Source: an uncultured Pseudomonadales bacterium
Lineage (GTDB): Bacteria > Pseudomonadota > Gammaproteobacteria > Pseudomonadales > Pseudohongiellaceae
Direction: 5' to 3'
Assembly (NCBI GenBank): GCA_947259995.1
Contig: CAMYOK010000011.1
Coordinates: forward strand, 1 to 64,000
Length of the DNA: 64,000 nucleotides
Positions 19,028 through 28,592 of the stretch are shown one piece after another. A program made the position numbers and the translations under genes. The notes beneath the pieces were generated by a model. That model did no database searches. It saw only the letters and a list, made by a program, of their open reading frames with translations, and was not told the DNA's origin. How positions within the stretch are numbered: position 1 is the first letter of the stretch; the number at the start of each line of letters is the position of its first letter.

Positions 19028-20434
19028 ATGCCTGACAAAGTCCTCATAGTCGATGATGAGCCAGATATCAGAGAATTGCTGGAAATCACTTTAGGACGCA
19101 TGTCCCTTGAAACCGAAAGTGTCGGTGATTTAGCCTCAGCTTACGAGCTCCTCAAACAAAGATCATTCAGCCTATGTTTAACCGACATGCGACTACCCGA
19201 TGGCGATGGCATTAACTTGGTAGAACACATCCAGGCGCATTTCTCGCATATGCCAGTGGCTGTTATAACTGCGCATGGCAATACCGAGACCGCCATTAAG
19301 GCGCTTAAATCCGGTGCCTTCGATTTCGTTTCCAAACCTGTCGATCTGCAAAAACTGCGTGACCTAGTCTCTGCTGCTTTGCGCTTGTCCGCGCAAGAGA
19401 ATAGTCACAATTTTGCGCCCAATACCGCATTACCAATGCATGTCAATATTAGCGGTCATTCAAGCATCATTCGCGAATTACGCGCACAAATCAGCCGCTT
19501 AGCACGCAGCCAAGCCCCCGTTTACATTAATGGGGAGTCTGGCAGTGGAAAAGAGCTGGCCGCTCGCTCTATCCATTTACAGAGCGCTCGTGCTCACGGC
19601 CCTTTCATCGCAGTCAATTGCGGCGCCATTCCCGCAGAGTTGATGGAAAGTGAATTATTTGGTCACATCAAAGGTAGCTTCACAGGTGCCGACAAAGACA
19701 AAACCGGTCTGTTTCAAGCAGCTGCTGGAGGTACGCTATTTCTTGATGAAGTGGCCGACCTCCCCTTACACATGCAAGTGAAACTGTTACGAGTAATCCA
19801 AGAGAAGTCTGTTCGCCCTGTCGGTTCGCAGGTAGAACTACCCACCGATGTTCGTTTGCTGAGTGCGAGCCATAAAAATCTCGTAGAAGAAATCAATCAA
19901 CAGCGCTTTCGTCAAGATTTGTATTACCGTATCAATGTGATCGAGTTAAGTGTTCCCAGCCTAAGGGAGCGCAGTGAAGATATACCCGACATTGCGCATC
20001 AACTCTTAAGCCGAATTGCCAACGACAATAAACTTGCTGACATACCTGATATTAGAGACGACGCGTTAGAGATGTTGTGTAAATACAATTTTCCAGGCAA
20101 TGTGCGCGAGCTCGAAAACATTTTGCAACGAGCGCTTACCTTAAGTGAAAACAAACGTATAGTACCCGAAAACCTCGACCTTTCTCATAAAGCTTCCCTC
20201 CCCTTTCCTATCGAGACAGTGCCAGAACTCGCGGCGGAACCAACTGTAAACGCTGAGGTCGAGTTTAAACTTGGCGATGATTTCTCTTTAGAACAGCATT
20301 TAGAGAACATCGAAAAACGCGCAATAGAACAAGCCTTATTAGAATCACGTTGGAATAAAACTGCCGCCGCACAACTACTGGGCATGAGTTTTCGTTCGTT
20401 ACGCTATCGAATGAAAAAATTAAACCTCGAGTAA
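19028..20434 (+). CDS. pilR: PilR, sigma-54-dependent response regulator of pilus genes
   Basis: 468 residues. The receiver domain carries phospho-acceptor Asp53 (LCLTDMRLPDGDG). The central AAA+ sigma-54 activation domain has Walker A GESGSGKE (169-176) and the sigma-54-contacting loop GSFTGA, a Ser variant of GAFTGA. The C-terminal Fis-type helix-turn-helix is WNKTAAAQLLGMSFRSLRYR. In Pseudomonas PilR drives transcription of the major pilin gene from a sigma-54 promoter; no major pilin gene lies in this window. It is convergent with thiO, the stops being two bases apart. Confidence 0.95.
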   Translation: MPDKVLIVDDEPDIRELLEITLGRMSLETESVGDLASAYELLKQRSFSLCLTDMRLPDGDGINLVEHIQAHFSHMPVAVITAHGNTETAIKALKSGAFDFVSKPVDLQKLRDLVSAALRLSAQENSHNFAPNTALPMHVNISGHSSIIRELRAQISRLARSQAPVYINGESGSGKELAARSIHLQSARAHGPFIAVNCGAIPAELMESELFGHIKGSFTGADKDKTGLFQAAAGGTLFLDEVADLPLHMQVKLLRVIQEKSVRPVGSQVELPTDVRLLSASHKNLVEEINQQRFRQDLYYRINVIELSVPSLRERSEDIPDIAHQLLSRIANDNKLADIPDIRDDALEMLCKYNFPGNVRELENILQRALTLSENKRIVPENLDLSHKASLPFPIETVPELAAEPTVNAEVEFKLGDDFSLEQHLENIEKRAIEQALLESRWNKTAAAQLLGMSFRSLRYRMKKLNLE

Positions 20435-20444
20435 CGTTACGAGG
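20425..20444. terminator. Possible small hairpin at the pilR/thiO convergence
   Basis: CCTCG...CGAGG arms enclose an inner TAACGTTA palindrome across both stop codons. The stem is short, asymmetric and has no T-run, so this is a weak call; it is the only structure at this tight convergence. Confidence 0.3.
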
Positions 20445-21603
20445 CTCTATCAAGCCTGTAGGGGGCTGGGTCTATTGATGTCTCTTTCTTCAGAAGAATA
20501 TCTGTAAGCAGTTTTGCTGAGGCTGGCGCTAAGACTAAACCATTTCTAAACTGCCCCGCATTCACACTCAAGTTTGCATAGGCTCCAACACGCCCGATAT
20601 AAGGAATCCCGTGAGGAGACCCTGGGCGAAGTCCGGCCCAGTGTTTAACGACAGGAAGCTCCTCTAAACTTGGCAGCATTGCAATTGCCGATCTTCGTAA
20701 ACTAGTGAGCGCATCTTCCGAAGTCGATTTGTCAAATTGAGAGTACTCTAAAGTACTTCCAGCTAGAATATGATTATCTCTTCGTGGTATTAGGTATCGT
20801 CCTTGGGTTAGCACCATCGAGTGCAGCAGCCGCTGAGGGGGTTTAAATAACAACATTTGCCCCTTCACTGGTTCTATGGGGATATCTACCCCAAGTGTTT
20901 GCAAAACTTGGCGCGACCAAGCTCCAGCGGTAATCACAAACTGATTGGCAGCCAACTCAATTTTCTGTCCATTACGATTTACTACGGCATGCCGAACCTG
21001 CGCCACACCTGATCCTTTAACCAGCTCAAACCCTGTTACCGCTGCATGCTCAGTGACACGAATATTGCGATCCATACGCACGCTTGCTATTAAGGCCTTA
21101 AGAAGCTTTGGATTGCGAACATTGGCGATGTTCGGCATCCACAGACCTCGCTCAAATCCCCGCGCCAAAATAGGTACACGTTGATAGATGCTCCTGCTAT
21201 CAATTGCCTCCATTGTACTTTTATGTTGGTGCGCCCAGGACAGGGCTTGAGGCGCATCATCAGCTTCGAGCATCATTAAGCCGGTTTGCTCCAATTCCGC
21301 ATCTATCCCCGTTTCATCTAGAAGAGATTGCACAATCTGAGGGTAACTACGTTGCGCTTCGCTCGCCAGCGCCGTTACGGCGCTTGTATATCTCCATGGA
21401 TAAAGCGGGGACACAATACCACCGCCAGCCCAAGAGGCCTCCTGACCACACTCTCCTCGCTCTACAAGAGTGACCGTTGCGCCTGCGCGAGCCAACCCCC
21501 GTGCCATTAATAAGCCAATGACACCACTACCGACTATCAGAAAATCTGTCATGCATTCGTCCATCAATCGTAAGTCTATCGATCTTCGCGCAAAACTGTT
21601 CAT
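20437..21603 (-). CDS. thiO: FAD-dependent glycine oxidase ThiO (thiamine synthesis)
   Basis: 388 residues from the first ATG; alternative ATGs at 21564 and 21552 would place the Rossmann motif nearer the start. It oxidises glycine to dehydroglycine for the thiazole ring of thiamine in organisms lacking ThiH. A FAD-binding motif (IVGSGVIGLLMARGLARAG) and the flavin-proximal GQEASWAGGG motif lead a DAO-fold with a C-terminal second FAD motif (GLRPGSPHGIPYIG and NAGQFRNGLVLAP). It lies between pilR and fimT, as a related gene does in Pseudomonas. Glycine versus another amine as substrate cannot be settled by eye. Confidence 0.85.
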   Translation of the reverse strand: MNSFARRSIDLRLMDECMTDFLIVGSGVIGLLMARGLARAGATVTLVERGECGQEASWAGGGIVSPLYPWRYTSAVTALASEAQRSYPQIVQSLLDETGIDAELEQTGLMMLEADDAPQALSWAHQHKSTMEAIDSRSIYQRVPILARGFERGLWMPNIANVRNPKLLKALIASVRMDRNIRVTEHAAVTGFELVKGSGVAQVRHAVVNRNGQKIELAANQFVITAGAWSRQVLQTLGVDIPIEPVKGQMLLFKPPQRLLHSMVLTQGRYLIPRRDNHILAGSTLEYSQFDKSTSEDALTSLRRSAIAMLPSLEELPVVKHWAGLRPGSPHGIPYIGRVGAYANLSVNAGQFRNGLVLAPASAKLLTDILLKKETSIDPAPYRLDRAS

Positions 21604-21654
21604 TCAGCACTACTATTACTAGGGGGGCAACTTTATCACAAGGAGGTGGCGAAG

Positions 21655-22212
21655 ATGCATTCAATACGGGGCTTCACATTGCTTGAACTCATAATCGCGC
21701 TTTTGATTATGAGTATATTATTTACACTCGCTATGCCCAAACTGACATCGTTTATCGACCAGAGCGAAGCATCAGCTCTGCAGAAAACACTTATACAACA
21801 CATCGCTTTTGCCAAGAGTTCTGCCGCCAATAGTGGGAAAATTGTAACCTTATGCCCAACCACAGAATACTTACAATGCGAAAGCTCTTGGACTAACGGC
21901 AGCATGATATTCATCGATAGCAATGCAAACAGAATCGTAGACCTCGAAGATCGAATACTTAGAGTTCGATCCGCAGACATTCGAGAAGGGCAATTGGAAT
22001 GGAGAGCCTTTGGACGACGCAAGTATTTGCAGTTCAGTCCCATGGGCTTCTTATTACACCAAAGTGGCAATTTCACCTACTGCGACAATAGTGGGGACCC
22101 AGTGCTGACCCGACAATTAATTGTTAATGGCGCTGGCCGGGTAAGAATTGCCATTGATAATGACGGGGATAATATTCGTGAGGGTAGCAATGGCAAAGCA
22201 ATAAACTGTTAA
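21655..22212 (+). CDS. fimT: FimT-like minor pilin / GspH-family pseudopilin
   Basis: 185 residues. The type III prepilin signal is short: RG-FTLLE, with cleavage after Gly and Glu at +5, then a hydrophobic alpha-1 helix. The GspH/FimT C-terminal domain has one cysteine pair and Asp-rich loops (IDSNANRIVDLED, DNDGDNIRE). The start is ATG 21655, because AGGAGG (21641-21646) lies exactly 8 bases upstream; an in-frame GTG at 21646 overlaps that site. FimT of some species binds DNA during transformation. It is the only minor pilin gene here on the plus strand. Confidence 0.85.
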   Translation: MHSIRGFTLLELIIALLIMSILFTLAMPKLTSFIDQSEASALQKTLIQHIAFAKSSAANSGKIVTLCPTTEYLQCESSWTNGSMIFIDSNANRIVDLEDRILRVRSADIREGQLEWRAFGRRKYLQFSPMGFLLHQSGNFTYCDNSGDPVLTRQLIVNGAGRVRIAIDNDGDNIREGSNGKAINC

Positions 22213-22222
22213 TAAGTAACAG
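22206..22222. terminator. Weak hairpin between fimT and pilE
   Basis: CTGTTA-ATAAG-TAACAG forms a 6-bp stem over the fimT stop, followed by a GCGC-TTA-GCGC dyad. It lies in the 13-base gap between convergent fimT and pilE. No T-run is present, so function as a terminator is uncertain. Confidence 0.3.
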
Positions 22223-22225
22223 CGC

Positions 22226-22663
22226 TTAGCGCCAGCAATTTGCGACGGTATCACCCGTCGCCCCTTTCAAACCTGTATTAGTGACCGTTAGCGTCGTGCA
22301 GCTATCGGCAGTTTGAGCCCCTTGCGGAGTTGCGGTCGCTACAAAACAATTAGCAATTGTGCCAGCACCGCAAGCTGCAACGGCAACTTGGTAGAACCCA
22401 GCTTCTGTGGTCAATGTGGCAACGGCAGGATTGGACAATGGGTCAGCGTTTGCGGAATAGGAATTATTATCAGAGTAAAACCGTTCTTGATTGGCGGCCA
22501 CTTGCAACAGCAAGCTTTGTGCCTCAGCCCTTGCTCCACCACGGACACTTTGCTGATAAGCTGGCAATGCTACGGCCACCAGAATACCTAGAATTGCGAC
22601 CACGATCATCAATTCAATGAGAGTAAAACCTTTGTTCACAGTGTATCTGCGCTGAGTGTGCAT
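22226..22663 (-). CDS. pilE: PilE, type IV minor pilin
   Basis: 145 residues. The prepilin peptidase site is KG-FTLIELMIVVAILGILVAVALP with an 11-residue basic leader. The processed N-terminus is the standard alpha-1 spine, and the C-terminal region has four cysteines. It is the last gene of the minus-strand fimU-pilV-pilW-pilX-pilY1-pilY2-pilE operon, the same order as in Pseudomonas aeruginosa, where PilE couples the minor pilin-PilY1 subcomplex to the pilus. It could be confused with a major pilin, but the length and position favour the minor one. Confidence 0.9.
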   Translation of the reverse strand: MHTQRRYTVNKGFTLIELMIVVAILGILVAVALPAYQQSVRGGARAEAQSLLLQVAANQERFYSDNNSYSANADPLSNPAVATLTTEAGFYQVAVAACGAGTIANCFVATATPQGAQTADSCTTLTVTNTGLKGATGDTVANCWR

Positions 22664-22748
22664 AGCATTGGCCTAATAAATTCGTTGCTTACAGCTTAGT
22701 TGAGAAACGGCAATTATACCATCGTAACTATAGAGCGAGTGGCGCCTG

Positions 22749-23060
22749 CTAGTTTTGCTCCAACAATTGCAGCATGTCGTTGGGGCCGATGATCTCGATA
22801 CGCAGCAAGGTCCCCTCGCCATTCAAGGTATAACGAACCACCATACCTACATCCAATGTTTGCGCCCCAACTTGCCGGTCTCCAATAAACACTAGGGTCA
22901 CACGATCAGAGAAACCATGCCGCTGTCCTGAGATACTTACAAAACCATTATCTTGATCTAAATTCTCAATGGTACCAGTGCGCTCTTCCTGTGCCATTAC
23001 GGCTTGTACGAGCACGAACAAGAGCAAGCATAGAGCCCACAAGGAACGACTAGTTTTCAT
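22749..23060 (-). CDS. pilY2: PilY2-like small exported protein
   Basis: 103 residues from ATG 23060, with AGGA 7 bases upstream; an in-frame GTG at 23066 lacks a ribosome site. An N-terminal signal peptide (to about residue 22, ending VMAQ) is followed by a small beta-rich domain with no cysteine (TGTIENLDQDNGFVSISGQ). It sits between pilY1 and pilE, exactly where pilY2 lies in Pseudomonas aeruginosa and at nearly the same length. The assignment rests mostly on position, since the family is poorly conserved. Its role in pilus biogenesis or fimbrial regulation is not well defined. Confidence 0.75.
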   Translation of the reverse strand: MKTSRSLWALCLLLFVLVQAVMAQEERTGTIENLDQDNGFVSISGQRHGFSDRVTLVFIGDRQVGAQTLDVGMVVRYTLNGEGTLLRIEIIGPNDMLQLLEQN

Positions 23061-23081
23061 ATTCACATCCTATTCTTCGCG

Positions 23082-26000
23082 TCAATCGAGTTGACGCCAC
23101 GATTGCCTGCCGCTAGTTGTAGTGCCTGTGTTCAATTCCATAACGTCGACATCACCGCTACTGCCGCTACCAAACGCAATATCTCTATCTGAATCGGACA
23201 AGATACTGAGAGTTGGAACTATGCCTACATCAGACATCCGTCCCGATGCATTAGTATCGATATCATCAAACACCCCATCGCTATTCAAATCAAACGCTGG
23301 GAAACCAAGCGCCCCTCCGTCTCGATAGTCGACCTGCATCACAAAGCTACTACCGCCGAAATCACAAGGTTGTTGCGACGGGATGAGCGTTGTAAAGATT
23401 ACTCGTCCATCGCGCACTACAGCATTGCTCACCTGCCGTTCACCGAAGTTATTAGAATTGGCAACTCCCTCTACTGCTAATGGTTGCAGATTTAATTTCC
23501 AACCCATCGCGCTGGCGAAATCGAGATCATTATCGGACATTTCGCGCAGCACATAAAAGGCATCATCCGCATCATCTCCATTCGTGTCGAAGCCATCGTC
23601 GTATTGATTGTTGATAGTCTGCAAAACCAAATCACTGCTATCGAACGAGGTCAGGGAGTTAAGATTCTTGTCCCAAATGCCATAGAAGGCCTGCGTGGCT
23701 TGGGCAATTGGGTCATTGTCATCAATCTCGAGATATTTCCCTGTTCCAAAGTAAACCATAAAACCATCGAGACCGTCAGGGTGAAATGCGACTTGTGGTT
23801 GTGTCGTGATCGGTTGATTCGCTTGTGTAGTAAACAGAGGGCGAGGAGTAGATCCTGATTTATAATCGCTATCCCATTGCCCTGAGTTGGCGCTCGATAC
23901 GTCAAACTTCCACATATTCCCTAGTTGATCGCCTGCGTAGATAATATCCACTACCAAGTCACCGTTATAGTCAACCAAGGTAGGGGTTGCTAGGCCATTT
24001 GGAGTACCCGCCGTACCCGCTTCTGTATCCAGCTTCTCAATTAATTCGCCCGTCTCCAAGTCCACGATATAAAGTACCGCATGGCCAGTGCTACTCGCAT
24101 TACCATCTGCCTCGGTACTGTTATATCCGTTGCCGAAAACTGCCGCCCAGCGCCCGTTCGCCATCTTTGCGACTTGCGGCTTTCCATAGGTATATCCTAA
24201 GTCTGCGTCATCAGCATCATCGAACTCCCATAACACCAAACTCGCAGCATTGGACTCATCGAAAGTTGCAGGGTTAGTGACATCTAAAGCGAAAACGGCT
24301 TGCCCGCCCCCGCCTAGCCCTGCGGTTAATACGCTGCGCCACAGGCCATCGACGGCGCTACTGGGATCATCCATGGTCGCAAGATAGGCATCGACGATAG
24401 TCGGGCCTGCGTCCACGAAATAGCGGTGCGAATAATCGGGCCTAGAGAGTGAGGCAATATTTTCAAATACCGCGTTAGGCATATAGGCGATGCGTTCCCG
24501 TCCGTCAGACTCGGCAAAACCGTGTAACATACCGTCATTAGCGCCGACATAAACCATAGGGGTACGGGCTGCATACGCCGACTGAAAAGCCGCATACGAC
24601 TTTGGCGCAATACTCTCTGGGTATCTGAATTTAGGTGCTCCCACATAACGTGGATCAGAGTTAACGATGTCGCCAAGAACAGAATTACGCGTCCTGAACC
24701 CGTAACCAACCCCCTCATTGCTGCGCTGGCCGCGCAGGTAGTTTGTAATTGCAGATCCATAGGCTTGATTCGCCGCAAGCTCTCCTGCATCTCCCGTCCC
24801 TGAAGAGTACGGAGCGAAGAGAAGTAGTTCGTCAATCTGACCGGATGACATATCCGTTAGTGCATCCGGAGAGTTGTAGGAAGCCGGCCAGCGAAATGCA
24901 ACGCCCTGACCTTCAACTGCCCCGCCAGGGATGACATCTGCATCTGGGTTAAAGGTTAGAATTTCTCGGCCAGTGCTGTAGTTCTGTGTATCGATAACAT
25001 CACCAGCATTCCAGTCCGGTACTGGGTCGACACTGCCGTCAGAATTAATAGCAAACGCTAAAAGCTGACCACTCCAATCTGCACTATCAAACCGAGCTTG
25101 GAAAAGATAACTTCCCGCACTCAGGGTACCAGAGTTTGTCGCAACGGAAGCCGATGAGCCAACACGATCGGCAATATTAGCAAGTGCACCTTGGATAGAA
25201 TCGACTACTTCTTGAGGGGATTGGGCGGCGACAAAAACCCCTTGGCTATTAAAGGCGGCATGCCACAGATCATCGATTTTTTCAGGGTCACTGTCAAAAG
25301 GGTTTCCCCAATTACTATTAACCTCTAGCGCTGGGTCCGGCCAACCGTCATTATCAGTATCAACGAGCAAACCGGTCACACCAAAAGCAACGGTAAAGGT
25401 CACCATGTGCTGACGATTATTCCCATCTAGCAAACTCGTAGGCACTTGATCGGGAAGTGGGCTCAGATCGTTGTCATAATAATAGTGAGCGACATCCGCA
25501 AGGGTGCGGGTTCGGCTATCTCCGTCAGAATTACCTATCGCATTATCTGGGTCACTGCCATTCCAATAGCCATCGGTAAACAGCACAGAGAAGTTCTGCT
25601 GACAAGCCGAAATAATCGGGTCTGTCATACCTAAGACATTGTCATAATAACGACCGACTCGCTCCAGACCCCGTCGCAATGGGGTGCCCATCGCCGGCCA
25701 ATTGTAGCTATAAAGATCATCTAAAAGCGCTGTGTTGTGTGCAGAATATTCAGTCGTTGCTGCACTGGGCACCTCTGCAAACAAAGTAGCATATTGATTA
25801 ATGACGCTTAAACCGAAACGAAAACCAGGGGAAGCCGTGATCACCGCAGCGATTGCACCCTTAGTGACGAACGAACGCCTTCTGGAATATTGATACCAAT
25901 TTGCAATATTCTGCTTGGTCTCTGCCAAAGTTCGACCATACTCATCAACTGCTGCGCCACTGATTGTGGTCGACGAGGAGGTCGTTCCAAAGCAAGACGA

Positions 26001-26783
26001 ATAAGGAGTCGCCTGCTGCGCATGTGTCAAAGTACAACTGGTATTTAATGCATCCATGGTCGCAGCGGATGGAACCGTTAACTCTCGTCGCGTTAGGTTT
26101 GCAAGCCCTACCGTGTACTCCACGTGGGAGTCAAACAAGTCCACAATATCATTGGGTGTATCGGTTGCGTTCGAAGGCCCACTTGGGCGCGAGCCTGTAT
26201 AGCCATGATCGTCAATGGCAACTTCGTAAATGAATCCTGTAAGGTCCCGAGTGACGTTATAACCACTAGCACCAGGTTGCGGATCGCTGCGCGCCGCAGC
26301 AAACGAAGCATCTGGTAATCCAGGCCAAGGGCGATACTCTAAAGCGGGATCATAATAAAGCAAATTGAAGTCAGAAGAACGTGCACGCCAGTCTCGCTCG
26401 AAAGCCTCTGGCTGACGCTCGGCCTCTGGATAGGAGCAAGAATTATAGGCATTATCACTATTGTCGAACATGAACGTATAGGAGCGACGCCCTGTGCAAC
26501 TACCCGACGACGCGAAGGTCAACCAGAGCCCATCGCTGTTAAGAGAAACACCGCTATTGTCCCAGTAATTTAGATAGTAATCGTGAGGTTCTGTCAGAAC
26601 CTCCCAGTCCATAGAGCCAGAATCATCCACCATAAAAAATACGTTAGGGTCGACACTTACACCAAGGAACAAAGGGCTGTTTGACAGTGTTAAGGGTGCG
26701 GCGTGCCCATTCACAGAAAATGCCAGTCCGATGACTGAAAGCAGCCAACACCCAACGACTCTATTTATCTCATTCATCGTCAT
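23082..26783 (-). CDS. pilY1: PilY1, pilus-tip adhesin and assembly factor
   Basis: 1233 residues. It is secreted through an N-terminal signal peptide (to about 29). The N-terminal half is a von Willebrand A-like domain with the MIDAS D-x-S-x-S at 53-57 (VDDSGSM). The C-terminal half is the PilY1 beta-propeller, with GANDGMLHGF and LGGGGQAVFALDVT typical of the family. A calcium-binding loop D475-x-D477-x-D479-x3-D483 is clear, with a second Asp-rich loop at D1165-D1173. PilY1 sits at the pilus tip with the minor pilins, antagonises retraction, and signals surface contact. It is the largest gene of the operon. Confidence 0.96.
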   Translation of the reverse strand: MTMNEINRVVGCWLLSVIGLAFSVNGHAAPLTLSNSPLFLGVSVDPNVFFMVDDSGSMDWEVLTEPHDYYLNYWDNSGVSLNSDGLWLTFASSGSCTGRRSYTFMFDNSDNAYNSCSYPEAERQPEAFERDWRARSSDFNLLYYDPALEYRPWPGLPDASFAAARSDPQPGASGYNVTRDLTGFIYEVAIDDHGYTGSRPSGPSNATDTPNDIVDLFDSHVEYTVGLANLTRRELTVPSAATMDALNTSCTLTHAQQATPYSSCFGTTSSSTTISGAAVDEYGRTLAETKQNIANWYQYSRRRSFVTKGAIAAVITASPGFRFGLSVINQYATLFAEVPSAATTEYSAHNTALLDDLYSYNWPAMGTPLRRGLERVGRYYDNVLGMTDPIISACQQNFSVLFTDGYWNGSDPDNAIGNSDGDSRTRTLADVAHYYYDNDLSPLPDQVPTSLLDGNNRQHMVTFTVAFGVTGLLVDTDNDGWPDPALEVNSNWGNPFDSDPEKIDDLWHAAFNSQGVFVAAQSPQEVVDSIQGALANIADRVGSSASVATNSGTLSAGSYLFQARFDSADWSGQLLAFAINSDGSVDPVPDWNAGDVIDTQNYSTGREILTFNPDADVIPGGAVEGQGVAFRWPASYNSPDALTDMSSGQIDELLLFAPYSSGTGDAGELAANQAYGSAITNYLRGQRSNEGVGYGFRTRNSVLGDIVNSDPRYVGAPKFRYPESIAPKSYAAFQSAYAARTPMVYVGANDGMLHGFAESDGRERIAYMPNAVFENIASLSRPDYSHRYFVDAGPTIVDAYLATMDDPSSAVDGLWRSVLTAGLGGGGQAVFALDVTNPATFDESNAASLVLWEFDDADDADLGYTYGKPQVAKMANGRWAAVFGNGYNSTEADGNASSTGHAVLYIVDLETGELIEKLDTEAGTAGTPNGLATPTLVDYNGDLVVDIIYAGDQLGNMWKFDVSSANSGQWDSDYKSGSTPRPLFTTQANQPITTQPQVAFHPDGLDGFMVYFGTGKYLEIDDNDPIAQATQAFYGIWDKNLNSLTSFDSSDLVLQTINNQYDDGFDTNGDDADDAFYVLREMSDNDLDFASAMGWKLNLQPLAVEGVANSNNFGERQVSNAVVRDGRVIFTTLIPSQQPCDFGGSSFVMQVDYRDGGALGFPAFDLNSDGVFDDIDTNASGRMSDVGIVPTLSILSDSDRDIAFGSGSSGDVDVMELNTGTTTSGRQSWRQLD

Positions 26784-26816
26784 ACATTGCCCCAGCTTGT
26801 CTGAAATGAAAAACAG

Positions 26817-27401
26817 TTATTCATAAGTCTTTACAAACGTGGACTGTAATTGAACGACAGCCGTGTCGCCTACTCCAGAACCACGCGCCGTAATGCGGTG
26901 AAATACGCGCACACGAGATTGCAGGCCAGAGCCAATACCAATCGATTGCCCGCTTGTGATTGTCGACATCTCTTCAAGTACATAATGCGGAGCTGTCGCT
27001 ACGCCTTCCACATCGCTGACTTCTATCGCATTGTTGCCCCACCATGATGAGACATCGCGCGCGCTGTCCTGCCACCAATGCAGTGAATCGCCCGTATCAG
27101 GGTCCATCGCATCTCGACTCCAAACCGTCGTACTGCCATCGCTACTTGTTGCTGGCCAAGTGAATTGATCCATGAGCCAATTTTCACCTACTTGCAAAGA
27201 GGCCTCCGCCGCTTGGAAAGCCGCGTTGTAGTCTTGCAGGTTTCCGGCCATACGTTCTTCCAATACGGAGGACTCCATACTGGCGACTCCCATCATCGTC
27301 AGAACCAATAAGAACACTAAACAGAATACTAAAACCGCGCCGTTCTGCTGTGTTGGTGGTGTGCCAAGGTTCGGCTTTTTTTCGATAACGTTAAGGCGCA
27401 T
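26817..27401 (-). CDS. pilX: PilX, type IV minor pilin
   Basis: 194 residues. The N-terminus has the PilX pattern: a basic leader, NGAVLVFCLVFLLVLTMMGV as the hydrophobic helix, then SMESSVLEERMAGN and AFQAAEASLQVGE, characteristic of PilX and the GspK-like minor pilins. The usual Gly-Phe cleavage site is replaced by N-G-A, common in PilX. ATG at 27401, 3 bases after the pilW stop, so translation is coupled. PilX links PilY1 to the other minor pilins. Confidence 0.9.
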   Translation of the reverse strand: MRLNVIEKKPNLGTPPTQQNGAVLVFCLVFLLVLTMMGVASMESSVLEERMAGNLQDYNAAFQAAEASLQVGENWLMDQFTWPATSSDGSTTVWSRDAMDPDTGDSLHWWQDSARDVSSWWGNNAIEVSDVEGVATAPHYVLEEMSTITSGQSIGIGSGLQSRVRVFHRITARGSGVGDTAVVQLQSTFVKTYE

Positions 27402-27404
27402 CTC

Positions 27405-28565
27405 TTAACTCCCTACCGCACGATTGCGCAAGGTAATGGTCGAGGTAAACACTCGCCGTAGCCGCCGGTCAGCGGGTAGCGCGCCATTGCCTGCCGCACC
27501 ATCGTAGCGGACACCGTTGAAGGTATAAGCTTGCGGAGCTGGCAGCATATTATCTTCGATCGACTGAACTAAGAGACTAATGCGGACACTAATCACTCGT
27601 GACCAATCCCCCACTAAATTTGCTGGCACATAGGAATCGACAGTTTTCTTATTATCATTGTCGGCATTGATACCATAGAGTATCTGTAAATTTTCTATTC
27701 CTTCGACTAATTCCTCAGCGTTACCTAAGCCTGCAGTTTGGCTCAACTGACGTCTAAACAATGCCGGAGGGTTCGTCGCGACATCGCCTCGCTTGCCGAT
27801 ATAGAACATGGTGCCTGCCAACTTTACTAACTCGCCACCGGCCTGAGTACGCATGGCAGCCGTGACATCATTACCAGGGACGCAACCCGAAGAAAGAACA
27901 GAATTTATGCTAGTGCCTCCGCCGATATCTTGCACATTGCATGCTTGCACCCAATCGGCTCTTTGGCAGTCGCTTAACAATAAAATGTCCCCGTCTTCTA
28001 TGTCAGTTAACCCCGAGTTCACAACAGTCATCCCCGCACCGGGAGAGATTGAATTAATCGTGGCACCAGTGCCTGCCGCATTCCAAACACGCACGATGTC
28101 GGTAGCTGGCACAACATTTGTTGATTCCAAAATATTGCCACCAGAACTGGTCCACCCACCGCCATTGGTATCGCTTATTGCGACATTATTGGCGCTATTA
28201 CTCGTGACCCCAAGCCCCGTGCCGTTGGCTTCCCAACCCTGTATCCCTATACCGGGCTGAAATGACGGTGGCGGGCCATCAAGTGTATTGTTAATAGAGT
28301 TCTCATCAATAGTAGATAAACACCCTAGATATCCCGCCATGCGTAACTCATTCGCAAGATAGGTGGTCGCGAAACGACCATTTTCTTGCATGCGTGAGCG
28401 AGCCTCTTGGTCGCGTTCAGTTTGAGTATTCCCAACATAGACTTGCATAACGCCAGCGGTAAGCGTCAAGCCCATCACCATCGCAATCAGCAGCTCGATC
28501 ATACTCAAACCACTCATCGTTCTAAGCGACCCTATTTGGCTCTTTTCATGTTGATTTATTTTCAT
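27405..28565 (-). CDS. pilW: PilW, type IV minor pilin
   Basis: 386 residues from ATG 28565; a TTG three codons upstream and a later ATG (MSGLSMIEL) are alternatives. The prepilin site is SG-LSMIELLIAMVMGLTLTAGV. A PilW C-terminal domain follows (QENGRFATTYLANELRMAGYLGC, and ...LLVQSIEDN near the end). It is the largest minor pilin and is part of the core VWXY1 priming complex. It lies between pilV and pilX with very short gaps. Confidence 0.92.
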   Translation of the reverse strand: MKINQHEKSQIGSLRTMSGLSMIELLIAMVMGLTLTAGVMQVYVGNTQTERDQEARSRMQENGRFATTYLANELRMAGYLGCLSTIDENSINNTLDGPPPSFQPGIGIQGWEANGTGLGVTSNSANNVAISDTNGGGWTSSGGNILESTNVVPATDIVRVWNAAGTGATINSISPGAGMTVVNSGLTDIEDGDILLLSDCQRADWVQACNVQDIGGGTSINSVLSSGCVPGNDVTAAMRTQAGGELVKLAGTMFYIGKRGDVATNPPALFRRQLSQTAGLGNAEELVEGIENLQILYGINADNDNKKTVDSYVPANLVGDWSRVISVRISLLVQSIEDNMLPAPQAYTFNGVRYDGAAGNGALPADRRLRRVFTSTITLRNRAVGS

Positions 28566-28592
28566 ACAATGCAACTCGATTTCCGCTATAAC

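Noticed and set aside
22226..22663. Reading pilE as the major pilin pilA
   Set aside because: Operon position after pilY1-pilY2 and the sequence match the minor pilin; the major pilin is usually beside pilBCD, which is not in this window.
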